DNA of 64,000 nt from positions 449,719 through 513,718 of the forward strand of contig RPFO01000114.1 in the NCBI GenBank assembly GCA_009746045.1, written 5' to 3'. The stretch comes from Mesostigma viride. Taxonomy: Eukaryota > Streptophyta > Mesostigmatophyceae > Mesostigmatales > Mesostigmataceae. Position numbers and translations under genes: made by a program. Below are positions 47,214 to 58,106 of this stretch, one piece after another. Below the pieces are notes generated by a model. It saw nothing but the letters and a program-made list of their open reading frames with translations. It ran no database searches and was not told where the DNA came from. Every line of letters starts with the position of its first letter. Positions within the stretch are counted from its first letter, which is position 1.

Positions 47214-49262
47214 ATGGCGGTCTTATCGCCGCGAGTGCAGCTCTTCCTGCATCAAATTCTCGGCTCCAAATTGCTGCATTACCTTGTCGTCTTCATTGCA
47301 TTCGCAGTCAAGTCGGCGAATGCAACAGACGTGGCCGCGTCAGATGACACGGGAGTTACAGCAGCTTCTGATGTAGCAGCCGATGCTTCAGCAGTAGCTG
47401 CCAGTGACGCGGTATCGAAGACCGCCAAAATTGTCGATGTCGCGATTGTGTCGATTTTCCTCCGAGAGGTGATGGAAGGTGTACTCCTATGGAACAGCTC
47501 TCGTCTGCCCATCGCGCGCTCCGACTTGGAGGAGGACGAGAAAAATCTTCTTAAAAAAGCCATGGATAGGGCTGCCATCGGCGCGTTCCTTGTGGCGCTA
47601 GTGTTTGGAATTGCCATCGACTGCGGAGCTTTCTTCGCCGGCCAGGGTCTCGGCCATGAGGGTGAGTCGGCACATTTGCTAGACAGCTAACGTGGTGCTA
47701 TCGTAGCTAGAATGGGGACGAAAATTTTTCCAACGAAAGGTGAAAGTGAACGAACAGCGGTTTGATTTCTTAGCACCAGCCTCCAACTCTTGTTGCCGGT
47801 AGTTTTCCTCATGAACGATCTCGGGACACTTGGATTTCTTCCTGGACATGCTTGCCGACGCCGGCTGAACGCTCGGGATTCGGTGCCCTATCTCTCTGTC
47901 TCCCTGCCGCGTTTCCGCCAGGTATCGAGATCGCCGAGGGTATCTCTAAGCTGATCGCATGCGGTTTCGTGGCCCAGATCAGCCTCAAGCTGCCCTTCCT
48001 GCTGGGCATCTACCCGAAGCCGATCAAGAAGGAGAAAAAAGTTGTGCCCTACGAGGAGATGGGCCCCATCGCGAAGGTCCGCCACAGCATCTGGGCGTGG
48101 GTGCTCAAGTACATGAAGCACCCGGACGCGGTGCTGCTCGCGTGGAACATCTTCCGTGAGACGATGGAGCTGGCCTTCTTCGTGGCCCCGGCCATCGCGG
48201 CGGGAAACCTCAAGTCGGTCCCCGTCTCAGCGGCTATTGGCATCGCCATCGCAGCGTGCCTGGGCCTCTTCTACTACTTCGCGGGCAATCGTGTCAACAA
48301 GAAGTTTGTCTGCTTCCTTGCCTCAGGCGTGCTCTTGTTCCTCGCGGCCGGGTTGTTCTCGGGAGGGTGGCACTCATTCCTCGAGGAGGTGAGCGAGGCG
48401 CAAAGCGTCGACTATATAGGGTCTAGCATCAACTAGGGTCTAGGAAAGAAAAGTCCAACCCCTGATAATATGCACCACCTTGTGAGCGGCTCCTAGTTTT
48501 TGCCTTTGCCTAATTTGGTTTTGCTGCCTTTCTAGGATGGACATTTAATTATACGCAACGCAACTATGATTAATGTGCTGTTTTCGAGTGGTAGTTTTGT
48601 AGCCACTGCGTCACTGGTTAGCTTCACTGGGTACCAGCAAACCCCGGCGCATTTCTCGCATTCCTGGTCTGCTCGACAAAATGGTATGCTATGATTGTAG
48701 CGGTTGTTATGATCAACTGCTATCATATTTGCTATGATCATGATCATTCCTTGTCACCACAATAACTCTGGTCCCCCCTCATCGTTGCTTACAGTAACTC
48801 ACCGAGGTGTCCTTGCTTGCTGGATCCCTTGCGTGATGCCACTCGCAGGGCATTGGCATCCGCGAGAAACAGGCGTACGACCTGGGTGAGAAGCTGTCCC
48901 CCAAGAAGTTCCCCGGTGTGCTTATCAGCCCCTTTGGCTACGACAACACGCCGACCGTCTTCATCACCACCATGTGGTGCTTCGGCTTTGTCTGCCTGTG
49001 CGCCGCACACTACTACCTCTACTGGCGCGCCAAGAAGCAGCGAGCGATGGACGCGGCGTCAGGCACCGAGTCGTCCAGCGAATCCCCCGAGAAGCCAGAC
49101 AAGGGTGTCAAGGAGTCCACCTCCCTGGATAGCACCTCCGTCTCCATGCACGCAATCACGATGGGTCAGCCCGCGGTCGACCCCATCTATCAGGGGGTGG
49201 CGGTGCTGGAGGGAAACCCGCAGGCCGGCCACGGGGGAATCGGGGCTGAGCAGCAGGCATGA
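47214..49262 (+). CDS. FTR1: Ftr1-type high-affinity iron permease, copy 2
   Basis: Three exons (47214-47661, 47922-48388, 48849-49262), same intron positions and phases as copy 1, 442 aa. MAVLSPRVQLFLHQILGSKL start, signal-like HYLVVFIAFAVKSANA, FLREVMEGVLLW (first R-E-x-x-E), FRETMELAFFVAPAIAAGNL (second), and exon 3 with GIGIREKQAYDLGEKLSPKK and a C-terminal tail ending in GIGAEQQA. Exon 2 is 467 nt in both genes and nearly identical at protein level, while N-terminal acidic linkers and C-terminal tails differ. An upstream in-frame ATG (47091) exists, but the conserved MAVLSP start is preferred. Divergently paired with copy 1, suggesting co-regulation by iron (inference). Confidence 0.92.
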
Positions 49263-49929
49263 GGGCTTTTTGTTGACAACTGGTAGGCAAAAGAGGACGG
49301 ATTTAGGTTATGCGGAGGGCTGAAGGGCCATTGAATGGCTGGGCAAAACATGGGGGCGTAAGCACCCCCTGGATTCAACTGTGGGTGGCGGCCAGCATTA
49401 TCACGCCCTGTCGTTGAAACCAACTAGCACGCGCGGGGTTCGGCAGTTGCTGGCCTTACATTGGTGCTGCATGATGGCTGTCCGGCCGGTTTTGTCAAGC
49501 GCCCAATGGTTGCTTCGGTATGCCCATGCGGATTGAACAGAGCTAGCGCACACCATAGCTGCGGCATCCGCATGGTCACTGTACTGACTGATAGTGACCA
49601 GTAAGGTCACTGTATCGGTAGTGATTTATAGCAGCCACTTGTAACCCACTGGTGCCTGGCACTTTTTTGACGGTGCTTTTCAATGCACAACTAGTTGTTG
49701 AATGGATGTTGGCAAATACGTGCCAGCAGCACTGCAGCTCACATGCATGTAATCAGCGCTGGCCCGGCCAGCTTGCATATCGATCGCTGGGGTGTGGCTA
49801 TGCGCTTGCATGTGAGTGGTCTATTTTCAGGGTGCTGCAGAGACTGACAATGTATATAGCACATTTTCCCTAGATGTACTAAGGGTGTCCTTAACGATCT
49901 AATTATTTATTCACTGCCTAATTACAAGA
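49263..49929. other. Downstream of FTR1 copy 2
   Basis: No coding or repeat feature recognised, apart from short tandem cactgta/tagtgacca-type motifs near 49575-49625. Presumably 3' UTR and intergenic DNA. Confidence 0.4.
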
Positions 49930-50045
49930 CAAGTAAGTAAGTAAGTACTTGCATGTCATGCGCATGGGCATGCCACGGAGTACTATGCTAATGTCATTAG
50001 AAAATAATTACACGAAAGTTCCAACTATCGTCTGCATCATGCCCC
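49930..50045 (+). repeat. Dispersed repeat D, copy 3
   Basis: aagtaagtaagtaagtactt, tgtcatgcgcatgggcatgc, actatgctaatgtcattag, ataattacacgaaag and cgtctgcatcatgcccca match copies at 1750 and 36415. Confidence 0.7.
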
Positions 50046-50339
50046 AACCACATAGTCACGGGAGGTCCCCAGTTCGATTCCGGTCGGATTCATTGGCAGA
50101 TCGCGTTTTTCCGCGGCCCGGCACTGAACGCAAATGGTTTTCACCTTTGCGGAGTGCCTGATCAGAACATAGTCACTGTCTCCTTGTCGGCTATCCTCAG
50201 GGCCAATAATAATAACCTCCACCTGCGGGCTTCTACCCTGCATAATCTAGCCATGGGCCGCGGGGACCGTGGGGATTTAAAACAGGGGCATGCCCCTGAC
50301 TAAGGAACGTGCTTATCGCAGACGGCAGCCCATTTCTCC

Positions 50340-50500
50340 TTGTCTATCATCATGCGCTACCCTAGACGGGCTTACACCCGGGCAGCCTCCTGGTTTGTCT
50401 GTAATATGGAGGCAGATGGTACGCAAGGATAGATGGCAAGTAGTGTCATGAAGGAGACCACCCCCAAGGCTGATGGGCCGTGGCCCATGCCCGTCCAAAA
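50340..50500 (-). repeat. Dispersed repeat G, copy 3
   Basis: The reverse strand matches the 3' half of copy 2 (ccatctatccttgcgtacca, gacaaaccaggaggctgccc). Confidence 0.65.
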
Positions 50501-50586
50501 GGGTTAACCTCGCAGAGCATCACTCGCGGAACAAAACGCCGCCTAAATGTCGATTTTTGACCCCTTTTTGACAGCTTCCATGTTAA

Positions 50587-52657
50587 CCCGTGTTTTTTTA
50601 ATTAGAACGCGATATATCGCGTTGTTAGCTTTTTTTAGAACGCACGTATAGCACCTAAGGAAATTTTTTTTTCATGGTCATGTACTTTCCTGAAAGCCCA
50701 TAAATCAAAGGATTTTTTGAGCTACTCAGACCTACAAAATGCTTATTCATTAGAGAGATACACTGGTTTGAATACAGGGGGGTCTGACCATGACCGCGAT
50801 TTCTTGACCCTAGGTCACAAGTCATGTGCTTATTCACAAATGGTTCATGAAAAAAATCTGGCTTCTTGCACGAGCTCGGCCTCTCCGTGATTTGGAAGAA
50901 GATGATGGACAAGGCCAAGTGGGCCCAGGTCATAGAGGACAATGAGCCCCCCCCAGTGGGGAAGCGCCCGCGTGTGCAATCCCGCGGGAGGCACGCCAGA
51001 TAGCTCCCCCTCGGGCAGCGTGCGGCTGCCTAGATAGATGTTGTAGTTAGAATGCTGTTCTAGATAGATGTAGTATGTAGCCAATGTAGATAGATTAGAC
51101 CGGTAGGATTGTTTGCACCCATCCATCCATCCATCGGGGTTAATGCTCCGTGACTCCCCAACGGGAGCACGAGTCTAATTAATTAATTAATTAATTGCAC
51201 GAGCTATGGGCAACATATGCAGGCTCTGTGAAACAAAACTCAGGCCCATTGGGCCACTGGAGCTATTTTTCATTAGCATCACAATTACAACGCAGTACAA
51301 CGCAGTGGGAAACATGAGAGCCCTTCACAACATTACACAACGACACGAGCCCCATAAACGGGGCCATAGTGAGCTTGGAGGGTCAAAACGTTGAAAATAG
51401 GTGTTGTATAAGTTATACTGCATCAAACATGCATCAAACATCATGACTGGATGACCTAATATGACTGAATCAGGCAGCCATAGCCAAAGCATCATCCACT
51501 CTCACAACGTGTTGAGCACATGCCTCGTGGGAACGGAGGTGCTGGGTTTTCATTCCATAACGCGTGCAATACTGAAAGAAAGAGGCACGTGTAATGCAAG
51601 GCTTGGATAGGTTGAGTGATCCATGAGCTTACATGCAGGCAAAGATGACGCTAGGAATGCATGCTAGCAAATGGTGGCAAGATGCTAACAACACATGATT
51701 ATACACCATGATTATGGGCACCTAGCTGATCTTCTTGCACAATCAACGCAGTATAAACCATCAACATCCAATCCTCACGATATATGCACGGCTTGACGAC
51801 GTATATCGCACGTAAATACTGCACAACTGCAACCTGCTATGGCTGACATGCAAGCAACGTCGAGTAGGATGGCGGTCTTAGAGAGGCTGGGCAGAGGTCG
51901 GTAGAAATAAGTGGAAAACTGGCAGAAACTAGGTAGAAACACGATATACTTACGCCTGCAAGCACTATTGAGCCGGTGGCAGAGGCCATTTCCAGGAAAA
52001 TACAGCATACCGTAGCAATAGCCTCGGTCACGCCTTACGCTATTTGCAGGCACCATCATGCCCGGAGCTACCCAATAAAAGTCTGCACAAATCTAGCTCG
52101 GTTTAGCCGACAGTCCGGGCGTTAGGAATGAATAAACATGTGTTAAGAAGTCGAAATACCATGGAAATACCAAGCATGGTGCCGCAGCAGACCCGAGTCT
52201 TGACGTAAGAATATGTATGCCGGTTTCCAGGGTTTCCGCATGAAAGTTGGGTGAGAAACTGGAAAAAACTACGTTTCCTTTGCCCCAGTGCCTCAACAAA
52301 CTCGTAGAAACCTAATTATCAACCTTTGAACGCATCATCATGGTCACGTGCTACCCAACAGCCACTGAAATTCGCGCGAAAACTGGCGAGATCTACCTGC
52401 CGCCATCGCCGTCGCCTTCACCTTCGTCCCGCGAAAATGCCTGATTTCAGTGGTACATATTTGTTTGCAGCTGTCACAAAAAAAATACCAAAAATACCAG
52501 GATTTTTTCTTGAATTCTATGAGATGTTTCTGACCTATCTTGAAAGTTTCAGACCAAAAATCGCATGTTTAATAGGTTTGCCACGTGTCAGATTACAACG
52601 CGATACATCGCGTTCTAACCCTACAACGCGATGTATCGCGTTGTAAAAAAACACGGG
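50587..52657. mobile_element. TTAA-site element with CCCGTG termini (piggyBac-like ends)
   Basis: TTAA flanks both ends (50583-50586 and 52658-52661). The termini CCCGTGTTTTTTTA and its inverse match exactly over 14 bp. Each end is followed by the palindrome aacgcgatayatcgcgtt, once at the left (about 50608-50626) and twice at the right (about 52598-52642). TTAA target and CCC ends are piggyBac hallmarks. No transposase is visible in 2071 bp, and it contains a LINE-F 3' fragment. It is likely non-autonomous. Confidence 0.78.
50860..51195 (+). mobile_element. LINE-F 3' end inside the TTAA element
   Basis: Forward frame FLHELGLSVIWKKMMDKAKW then AQVIEDNEPPP, a short UTR with gaccggtaggattgtttg and catcc repeats, the hairpin ctccccaacgggag and a ttaattaatt tail. 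5' truncated. Confidence 0.7.
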
Positions 52658-52767
52658 TTAAATAAGGACTTGAATGTGAAAGAGAAAGTCTGAGCGGAGC
52701 AGCCTCTCTCCTCGCATATCGGCGACTCAAGGCTGAGGGATCCAAGCTCAGGGCTGAGGGTGAGCGT

Positions 52768-55700
52768 TCAGGGGGCGTCCACCGTCTCCTCGACGTCCCT
52801 GGCAGGGGCCTGCCCTGCCCGGCCTTCACCAGCCCTGCTGGCTGTACCATCGATGGCCGCCGCTGTGGCGCCGGACCCTCCAGCTGATTCTGCCCCCGTG
52901 GCGGCGGACTGATTCAGCCCCCCTGCACTCGTGAGAGGGTTGGCCCCCTTAGCTCGGTCAAGCGCGCGCTGCAGGCCGATGACGATGAGCAGGTTGGTGA
53001 TGGTGAGGAAGGACTCGGCCGCGCCATGCAGCCAGTCGACGTTGGCGAGGGAGGTCTGGTACTCCACCTTGGCTGGTGGGCGGGGAGGGGGAGAGTATAG
53101 GGGATGGAGATGTGGGCGATGCCGTTAGAAGGTGACAAGGTCCGGTACTCCACCTTAGCTGGTGGGGGGTAAAGGCGGGGGGAGGGGGGGGGGGGAGGCA
53201 ATGAGGGTGGGGGGTTGGCGGGGGGGGGGTCGGGGGTTGGGAGGGAATGGGGATGGGGATGGCGAAACGGCGGAGACTATGGGAAAGAAAGGAGGCGGGG
53301 CACAACAGCTTGAGGAGGCAAGGGGCCAAGGAAATAAGATGGACAGGTGCATGAGGATCGCGAAGGTGCAGGGGCATAGGGGGTTGCAGGAAATAATCAT
53401 TAAAATAATAATAATAACTGTAACAATAATAATAATAATGATAGAGAGAGCAGGCAGCTCTAAAACCAGTGCACACAGCTTCGCCATCCGTGCACGCAAC
53501 CCTGGCAGTCCTACGGCTCCGCGAGGCAGGGAAGATTAGAGGGATGGGGGGGGGTTGTGTGTGGGGGGGGGCGGTTATCAGATTAGATTATTGTGAAAAT
53601 GTTGTGCAAGTGAGAGGCTTAAAGCCGCGGCAAAATGGGTGCAGGGGGGGAGAGCTCATTTCGGAGCACGATGGGCTCATGAGCACATCAACCGCATGAA
53701 CTAGATTATCGCGCGTGAGCAGCAATCCCTGGCACATCAACCGCACGAATCAGCGATCCCAGGCGCGGCCTCAACCCCACATCGTGTCCCTGTGTGGCAG
53801 GCCCTGTCAACCTTGTCGCGCAAGGTATGGTGTGCCAACGGCAGGCTATGGCTTGCCAACGATGCCACCAATAAGGCTGCCAATAATGCCACCAATAAGG
53901 CTTGCCAATGATGCCGACAACAAGGCTTGCCAATAATGCCAACGACAAGGCTTGCCAATGATGCCGACAAGAGGCTTGCCCATAATGCCAACAACAAGGC
54001 TTGCCAATAATGCCAACGACAAGGCTTGCCAATGATGCCGACAAGAGGCTTGCCAATAATGCCAACAATAAGGCTGCCAATAATGCCACCAATAAGGCTT
54101 GCCAATGATGTCGACAAGAGGCTTGCCAATAATGCCAACAACAAGGCTTGCCAATAATGCCAACAACAAGGCTTGCCAATAATGCCAACAAGAAGGCTTG
54201 CCAATAATGCCAACAACAAGGCTTGCCAATAATGCCAACAAGAAGGCTTGCCAATGATACCACCAATAAGGCTTGCCAATGATGCCGACAAGAGGCTTGC
54301 CAACAATGCCAACAACATGGCTTGCCAACAATGACAACAACATGGCTTGCCAATAATGCCATCACAAGGTCTCGTACGTGCGTGCTTGTGTTCAGGTGTG
54401 CCTGCGCACGCATGCGAGGGGCCAGGGCGGTGCGGGGCAGGTCAGGGTCTACTGATGGGTTTGAGGTTAGTAGCGGTAGATGGGTTGGTATTAGAGGGAT
54501 GCACCGACCTGCTTCACCGATCCGCTTCACCGATCTGCTCCACCGACCTGCTTCACCGATCTGCTTCACCGATCTGCTTCACCGATCTGCTTCACCGATC
54601 TGCTTCACCGATCTGCTACACCGATCTGCTTCACCGATCTGCTTCACCGATCTGCTTCACCGACCTGCTTCACCGACCTGCTTCACCGATCTGCTTCACC
54701 GATCTGCTTCACCGATCTGCTTCACCGATCTGCTTCACCGATCTGCTTCACCGACCTGCTTCACCGATCTGCTTCACCGACCTGCTTCACCGACCTGCTT
54801 CACCGATCTGCTTCACCGATCTGCTTCACCGATCTGCTACCAACAGGGTGGTAACAGAGTGCACCTTCTGTTACCTCTCCACAGAAGCGCGACAATCCCA
54901 GTTCTCATACTACACATTATATAGTACACTCCAGTTCTCACACTATACATTATTTAGTATACTCCAGTTATCATACTATACATTATGCAAGTTACAGTTA
55001 TCATACTAAACATTATACATTGTTTGTACACAGTTCTCATACTATACATAATGCAAGTACCTTCCGTGACGTTTAAACATAAGCCCGAGTATCAAAGGTG
55101 TCATACTCGATCTATCTATATTGCCACGCACCGTAAATCCCAGCAGGGACTGTGGGACGCGCCACCCATGTACCGATCCACCCATTGTAGGGAGCGGAAG
55201 CAGCCCGGGGGTAGTTTGGCGCGCGCGAGGTGGCGTGGAGGGGCCGCCAGAGTAGGAAGTACCAGAAGCGGAGGGGCAAAAGAGGGCAAAAAAGAGAAGG
55301 GCAGAACAGAAAGCGGTTGGGGCAGGGGGCCGGGGGGGGAAGGAAGAGACATGAATGCAGGTGCAGGCATTAGGGAAAAAGGAGAAGCAGAAGGCAACAT
55401 AGGATACAAGCATAGGATGCAAGCTTAGGATGCAAGCATAGGATGCAAGCTTAGGATGCAAGCATAGGATGCAAGCATGGGATGCAAGCATGGGATGCAA
55501 GCATGGGATGCAAGCATGGGATGCAAGCATGAGATGCAAGCATGGGATGCAAGCTTAGGATGCAAGCATAGGATACAAGCATAGGATGCAAGCATGGGAT
55601 GCAAGCTTGGGATGCAAGCATGAGATGCAAGCATGGGATGCAAGCTTGGGATGCAAGCTTGGGATGCAAGCATAGGATGCAAGCATAGGATGCAAGCATG

Positions 55701-57443
55701 GGATGCAAGCATGGGATGCAAGCATGGGATGCAAGCATGGGATGCAAGCATAGGATGCAAGCATGGGATGCAAGCATGGGATGCAAGATTAGGATGCCAG
55801 CTTAGGATGCCAGCTTAGGATGCCAGCATAGGATGCCAGAATAGGATACAAGCTTAGGATGCAAGCATAGGATGCAAGCATAGGAGACAAGCATAGGATG
55901 CAAGCTCTGGGTACAATCATAGTAGTCGACTACAAACTTTGGATGCAAGATAAGACACAAGCGAGCATGGGGGACCCATTCGTTTCCCCAGCTACATCGC
56001 TGTTGGTTGAAGCGGGGAAGCTTTGTCCAAAGAAGAAGCAACAAAGGGCCAGTAGGGTCGCAGAGATAAGGGCGAGGCCGCTGGGTTGAGTGCTCGCTTG
56101 GGGTGCTAGCTTGGCTGCCTTATGGGGTGCTAGTAGGGTCTTTGTTGGGTTGATCGTTAGACTGATAGCTATGTTTATAATCAGGCCATTAGTATGGCTG
56201 ATGGTTAGACTGCCAACCTGCCACGAAGGCCACCTACTGACGGTACTAGCTGGCCGTCGCCATGGCACACCTGTAGACACGATCCTCACAAATGTCAGAC
56301 CACATATAGCAGATCACAAAATGCATACCACAGATAGCAGGCTACAAATAGATGACCACAGACAGCAGAGCACAGATAGCAGACCGCAGATAGCGGATCA
56401 CAGATAGCGGATCACAAATAGCAGACCGCAGATAGCAGAGCACAAAGCAGACCATGTAAAGTACCCACACGGATTCCAACAACTGCACGTGGCAACGCTT
56501 GCTCGTGAAGAGGCATTAAATGCATGCCTATGCAGTAGATAATTCTGTCCATTGAATCGTGCCTATGCAGAAGATAATACTGTCTATTGAATCCTGCCTA
56601 TGCAGTAGATAATACTGTGCATTGAATCATGCCTATGCAGTAGATAATACTGTCCGTTGAATCCTGCCGATGCAGTAGAGCAGTAAGTGGTGGCATGTAT
56701 TGAATGTTGCCTTTACTGAAGTAGGCAGTCGAGCAGTAAGTGGTAGCATATATTCGAGAAATGCCTGGTATCAGATATCGAATAATGGCAGAAACATGGG
56801 GCGTATGACCCTGAGCGACCGGGGAGCTATCAACCATGATGGGTGATGGCTGGAGAAAACGCAGGAAGCGATGCAAGGTTAGGGGATCAAGGATCCGCCC
56901 AGGGGGGAGAAGGCGGGGCCAAGGTCACGTACTGGTCACAGCAACGAACACCAGCAGGAAGTAGAAGCCGAACAGCGTGACGGGCGGACAAGTCTTTGAC
57001 TTGGTCAGGTGGTACAGGAATCCCAGGTAGGGAAAGAGGGAGACCGCGAAGAGAGCGGACGACAGGTTCAGGGCGTCAATTTTGGTTCCCCAAGGATCGA
57101 TAAGCACGAAGGAGAGGGGTGATATGACTGGCTGGGGTGCCGACAACTCTGGCATGAGGCTGGTGAGCTCGTCCCACCAGGGCTTGGCGGTTTCAAAGAG
57201 TATATTGGGCTCACTTCCAATGTAAGCCCGTGGTGGAGTACGCCACGGTAATACTACACCGATTGGCTGTTTCCGAACCTGCCAGTCATGGAAAGGCCGC
57301 CTCGCACCAGTCCAGACATGCGCCCGGGAGAATCCCTCGGAGAAAATAGTCTGGCGGGCTGACAAACAAGCTTGCATTCCAAACACACCAGCCATTTCCC
57401 GGAGGCTGTGCCTAATTCGAAAGCGTCCCCATTTGTAAGTCAA
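52768..57443 (-). CDS. DUF3593-like plastid/cyanobacterial-type membrane protein with 18-nt microexon
   Basis: Exons are 57443-56933, 55149-55132 and 53072-52768. The first ends ...FYFLLVFVAVT plus one base (donor gtacgt). The microexon TCCCTGCTGGGATTTACG (acceptor cacag, donor gtgcgt) and the third exon (acceptor accag) complete T-IPAGIYA-KVEYQTSLANVDWLHG, restoring a motif I recognise from DUF3593-type proteins. The 277-aa product (261 if starting at 57395, MAGVFGMQACLSAR) has a basic N-terminus that could be a plastid transit peptide, TM segments near ALFAVSLFPYLGFLYHL, VTLFGFYFLLVFVAVT and FLTITNLLIVIGLQ, and an Ala/Gly-rich tail. Function unknown. The introns (1783 and 2059 bp) are packed with minisatellites. 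Confidence 0.75.
53140..53164 (-). repeat. Copy of the exon-3 acceptor edge of the DUF3593-like gene
   Basis: The reverse strand reads ccaccag/CTAAGGTGGAGTACCGGACC (junction 53159/53158), a near copy of the true ccaccag/CCAAGGTGGAGTACCAGACC (53073/53072). The intronic side (pyrimidine-rich cccc...) is copied too. Confidence 0.75.
53870..54357 (+). repeat. About 25-bp minisatellite (aggcttgccaataatgcca)
   Basis: About twenty units of aggcttgccaataatgccaa plus a variable acaac/gacaag end, in intron 2 of the DUF3593-like gene. Long frames rich in LLALLASL are artefacts. Confidence 0.95.
54509..54836 (+). repeat. 13-bp minisatellite (ccgatctgcttca)
   Basis: About 25 units with c/t variation (ccgacctgcttca) and one ctaca variant. 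Intronic. Confidence 0.95.
55395..55905 (+). repeat. 13-bp minisatellite (ggatgcaagcatr)
   Basis: About 38 units of aggatgcaagcat, with ggg/agg and cat/ctt variants, degrading at the right to gccagc forms. In intron 1 of the DUF3593-like gene, about 250 bp from the microexon. Confidence 0.95.
56305..56455 (+). repeat. Short repeats of agatagcagaccrca
   Basis: Roughly ten imperfect units of 13-15 bp, followed at 56520-56690 by 57-bp units with tgcctatgcagtagataata and ctgtccattgaatc. Confidence 0.85.
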
Positions 57444-58072
57444 TAGATTTCTAAGCTACCACGATTGGCCGTGGCTTCCTGAATGCAGCACGACTCAGGA
57501 TATCGCCAGCCAGCCAAAACAAAAGCAGCAATTTAAGGAAATTTCAATGGTTTCCCTAGTTATCTATCTTACCAGCAGACACTAGAGCATCGACGCGGTA
57601 AAGATAACTAATCGGCTATCATTGAAGCTGAAAAATAATATTATGTTTGAAGCATTGACATGGATCACTTACTGAATATGGATCACTAGGATAGAGATGA
57701 AATGCCTGATCAAGCCGTAATTCTGGGTTGCTGCCCAGGCATTTGCGGGGGGGTGCAGCCAGACGTGGCAGCGTTCCGGGTCAATCAGTCAGCACTCAGC
57801 AGTCGCTACTGTACTTACAGTTTATCGCCACAGTACGACTTCGCTACGCCGGTCATTGCATGCCAGGTTACGGTATGCGCTCACACGTCACAAATCACTG
57901 TTCCTTTAGGAAGTTCTGTCCCTGACACTCATGTAGCCCACTTCTATTAGGTAGTTGGATCCACTTTTTTCGGGGAAATGGGTATATCGGGGAAATGGGT
58001 ATATTTTATTAGCCAATTATGGACCAAAGAGGTGAGAGGGGAAATGAGTATCAGCGAATCCTAATGAAGGTG
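57444..58072. other. Upstream of the DUF3593-like gene
   Basis: Presumed promoter for the reverse-strand gene. No ORF is recognised; the forward ORF 57702-57950 (82 aa) has no supporting feature. Small cggggaaatgggtatat duplications lie at 57971-58007, and the first unit of a tandem repeat (see 63359) ends the segment. Confidence 0.4.
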
Positions 58073-58106
58073 GGCACACACACGTGTGGCGGTGACAGGT
58101 GAAAGG

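Noticed and set aside
50050-50110. Possible tRNA or tRNA-derived SINE (agttcgattcc resembles a B box)
   Set aside because: The T-stem pairs poorly and no acceptor stem, D arm or anticodon arm could be built around it.
52326-52646. ORF of 106 aa at the right end of the TTAA element
   Set aside because: No recognisable domain, and its end runs into the terminal palindromes.
53706-55786. Large ORFs rich in LLALLASL, FTDLLHRSASPIC or ACIPCLHPMLAS
   Set aside because: Minisatellite translations in introns of the DUF3593-like gene, open on several frames.
55395-55905. CRISPR-like array
   Set aside because: Short units repeat directly with no unique spacers, in an intron of a eukaryotic gene.
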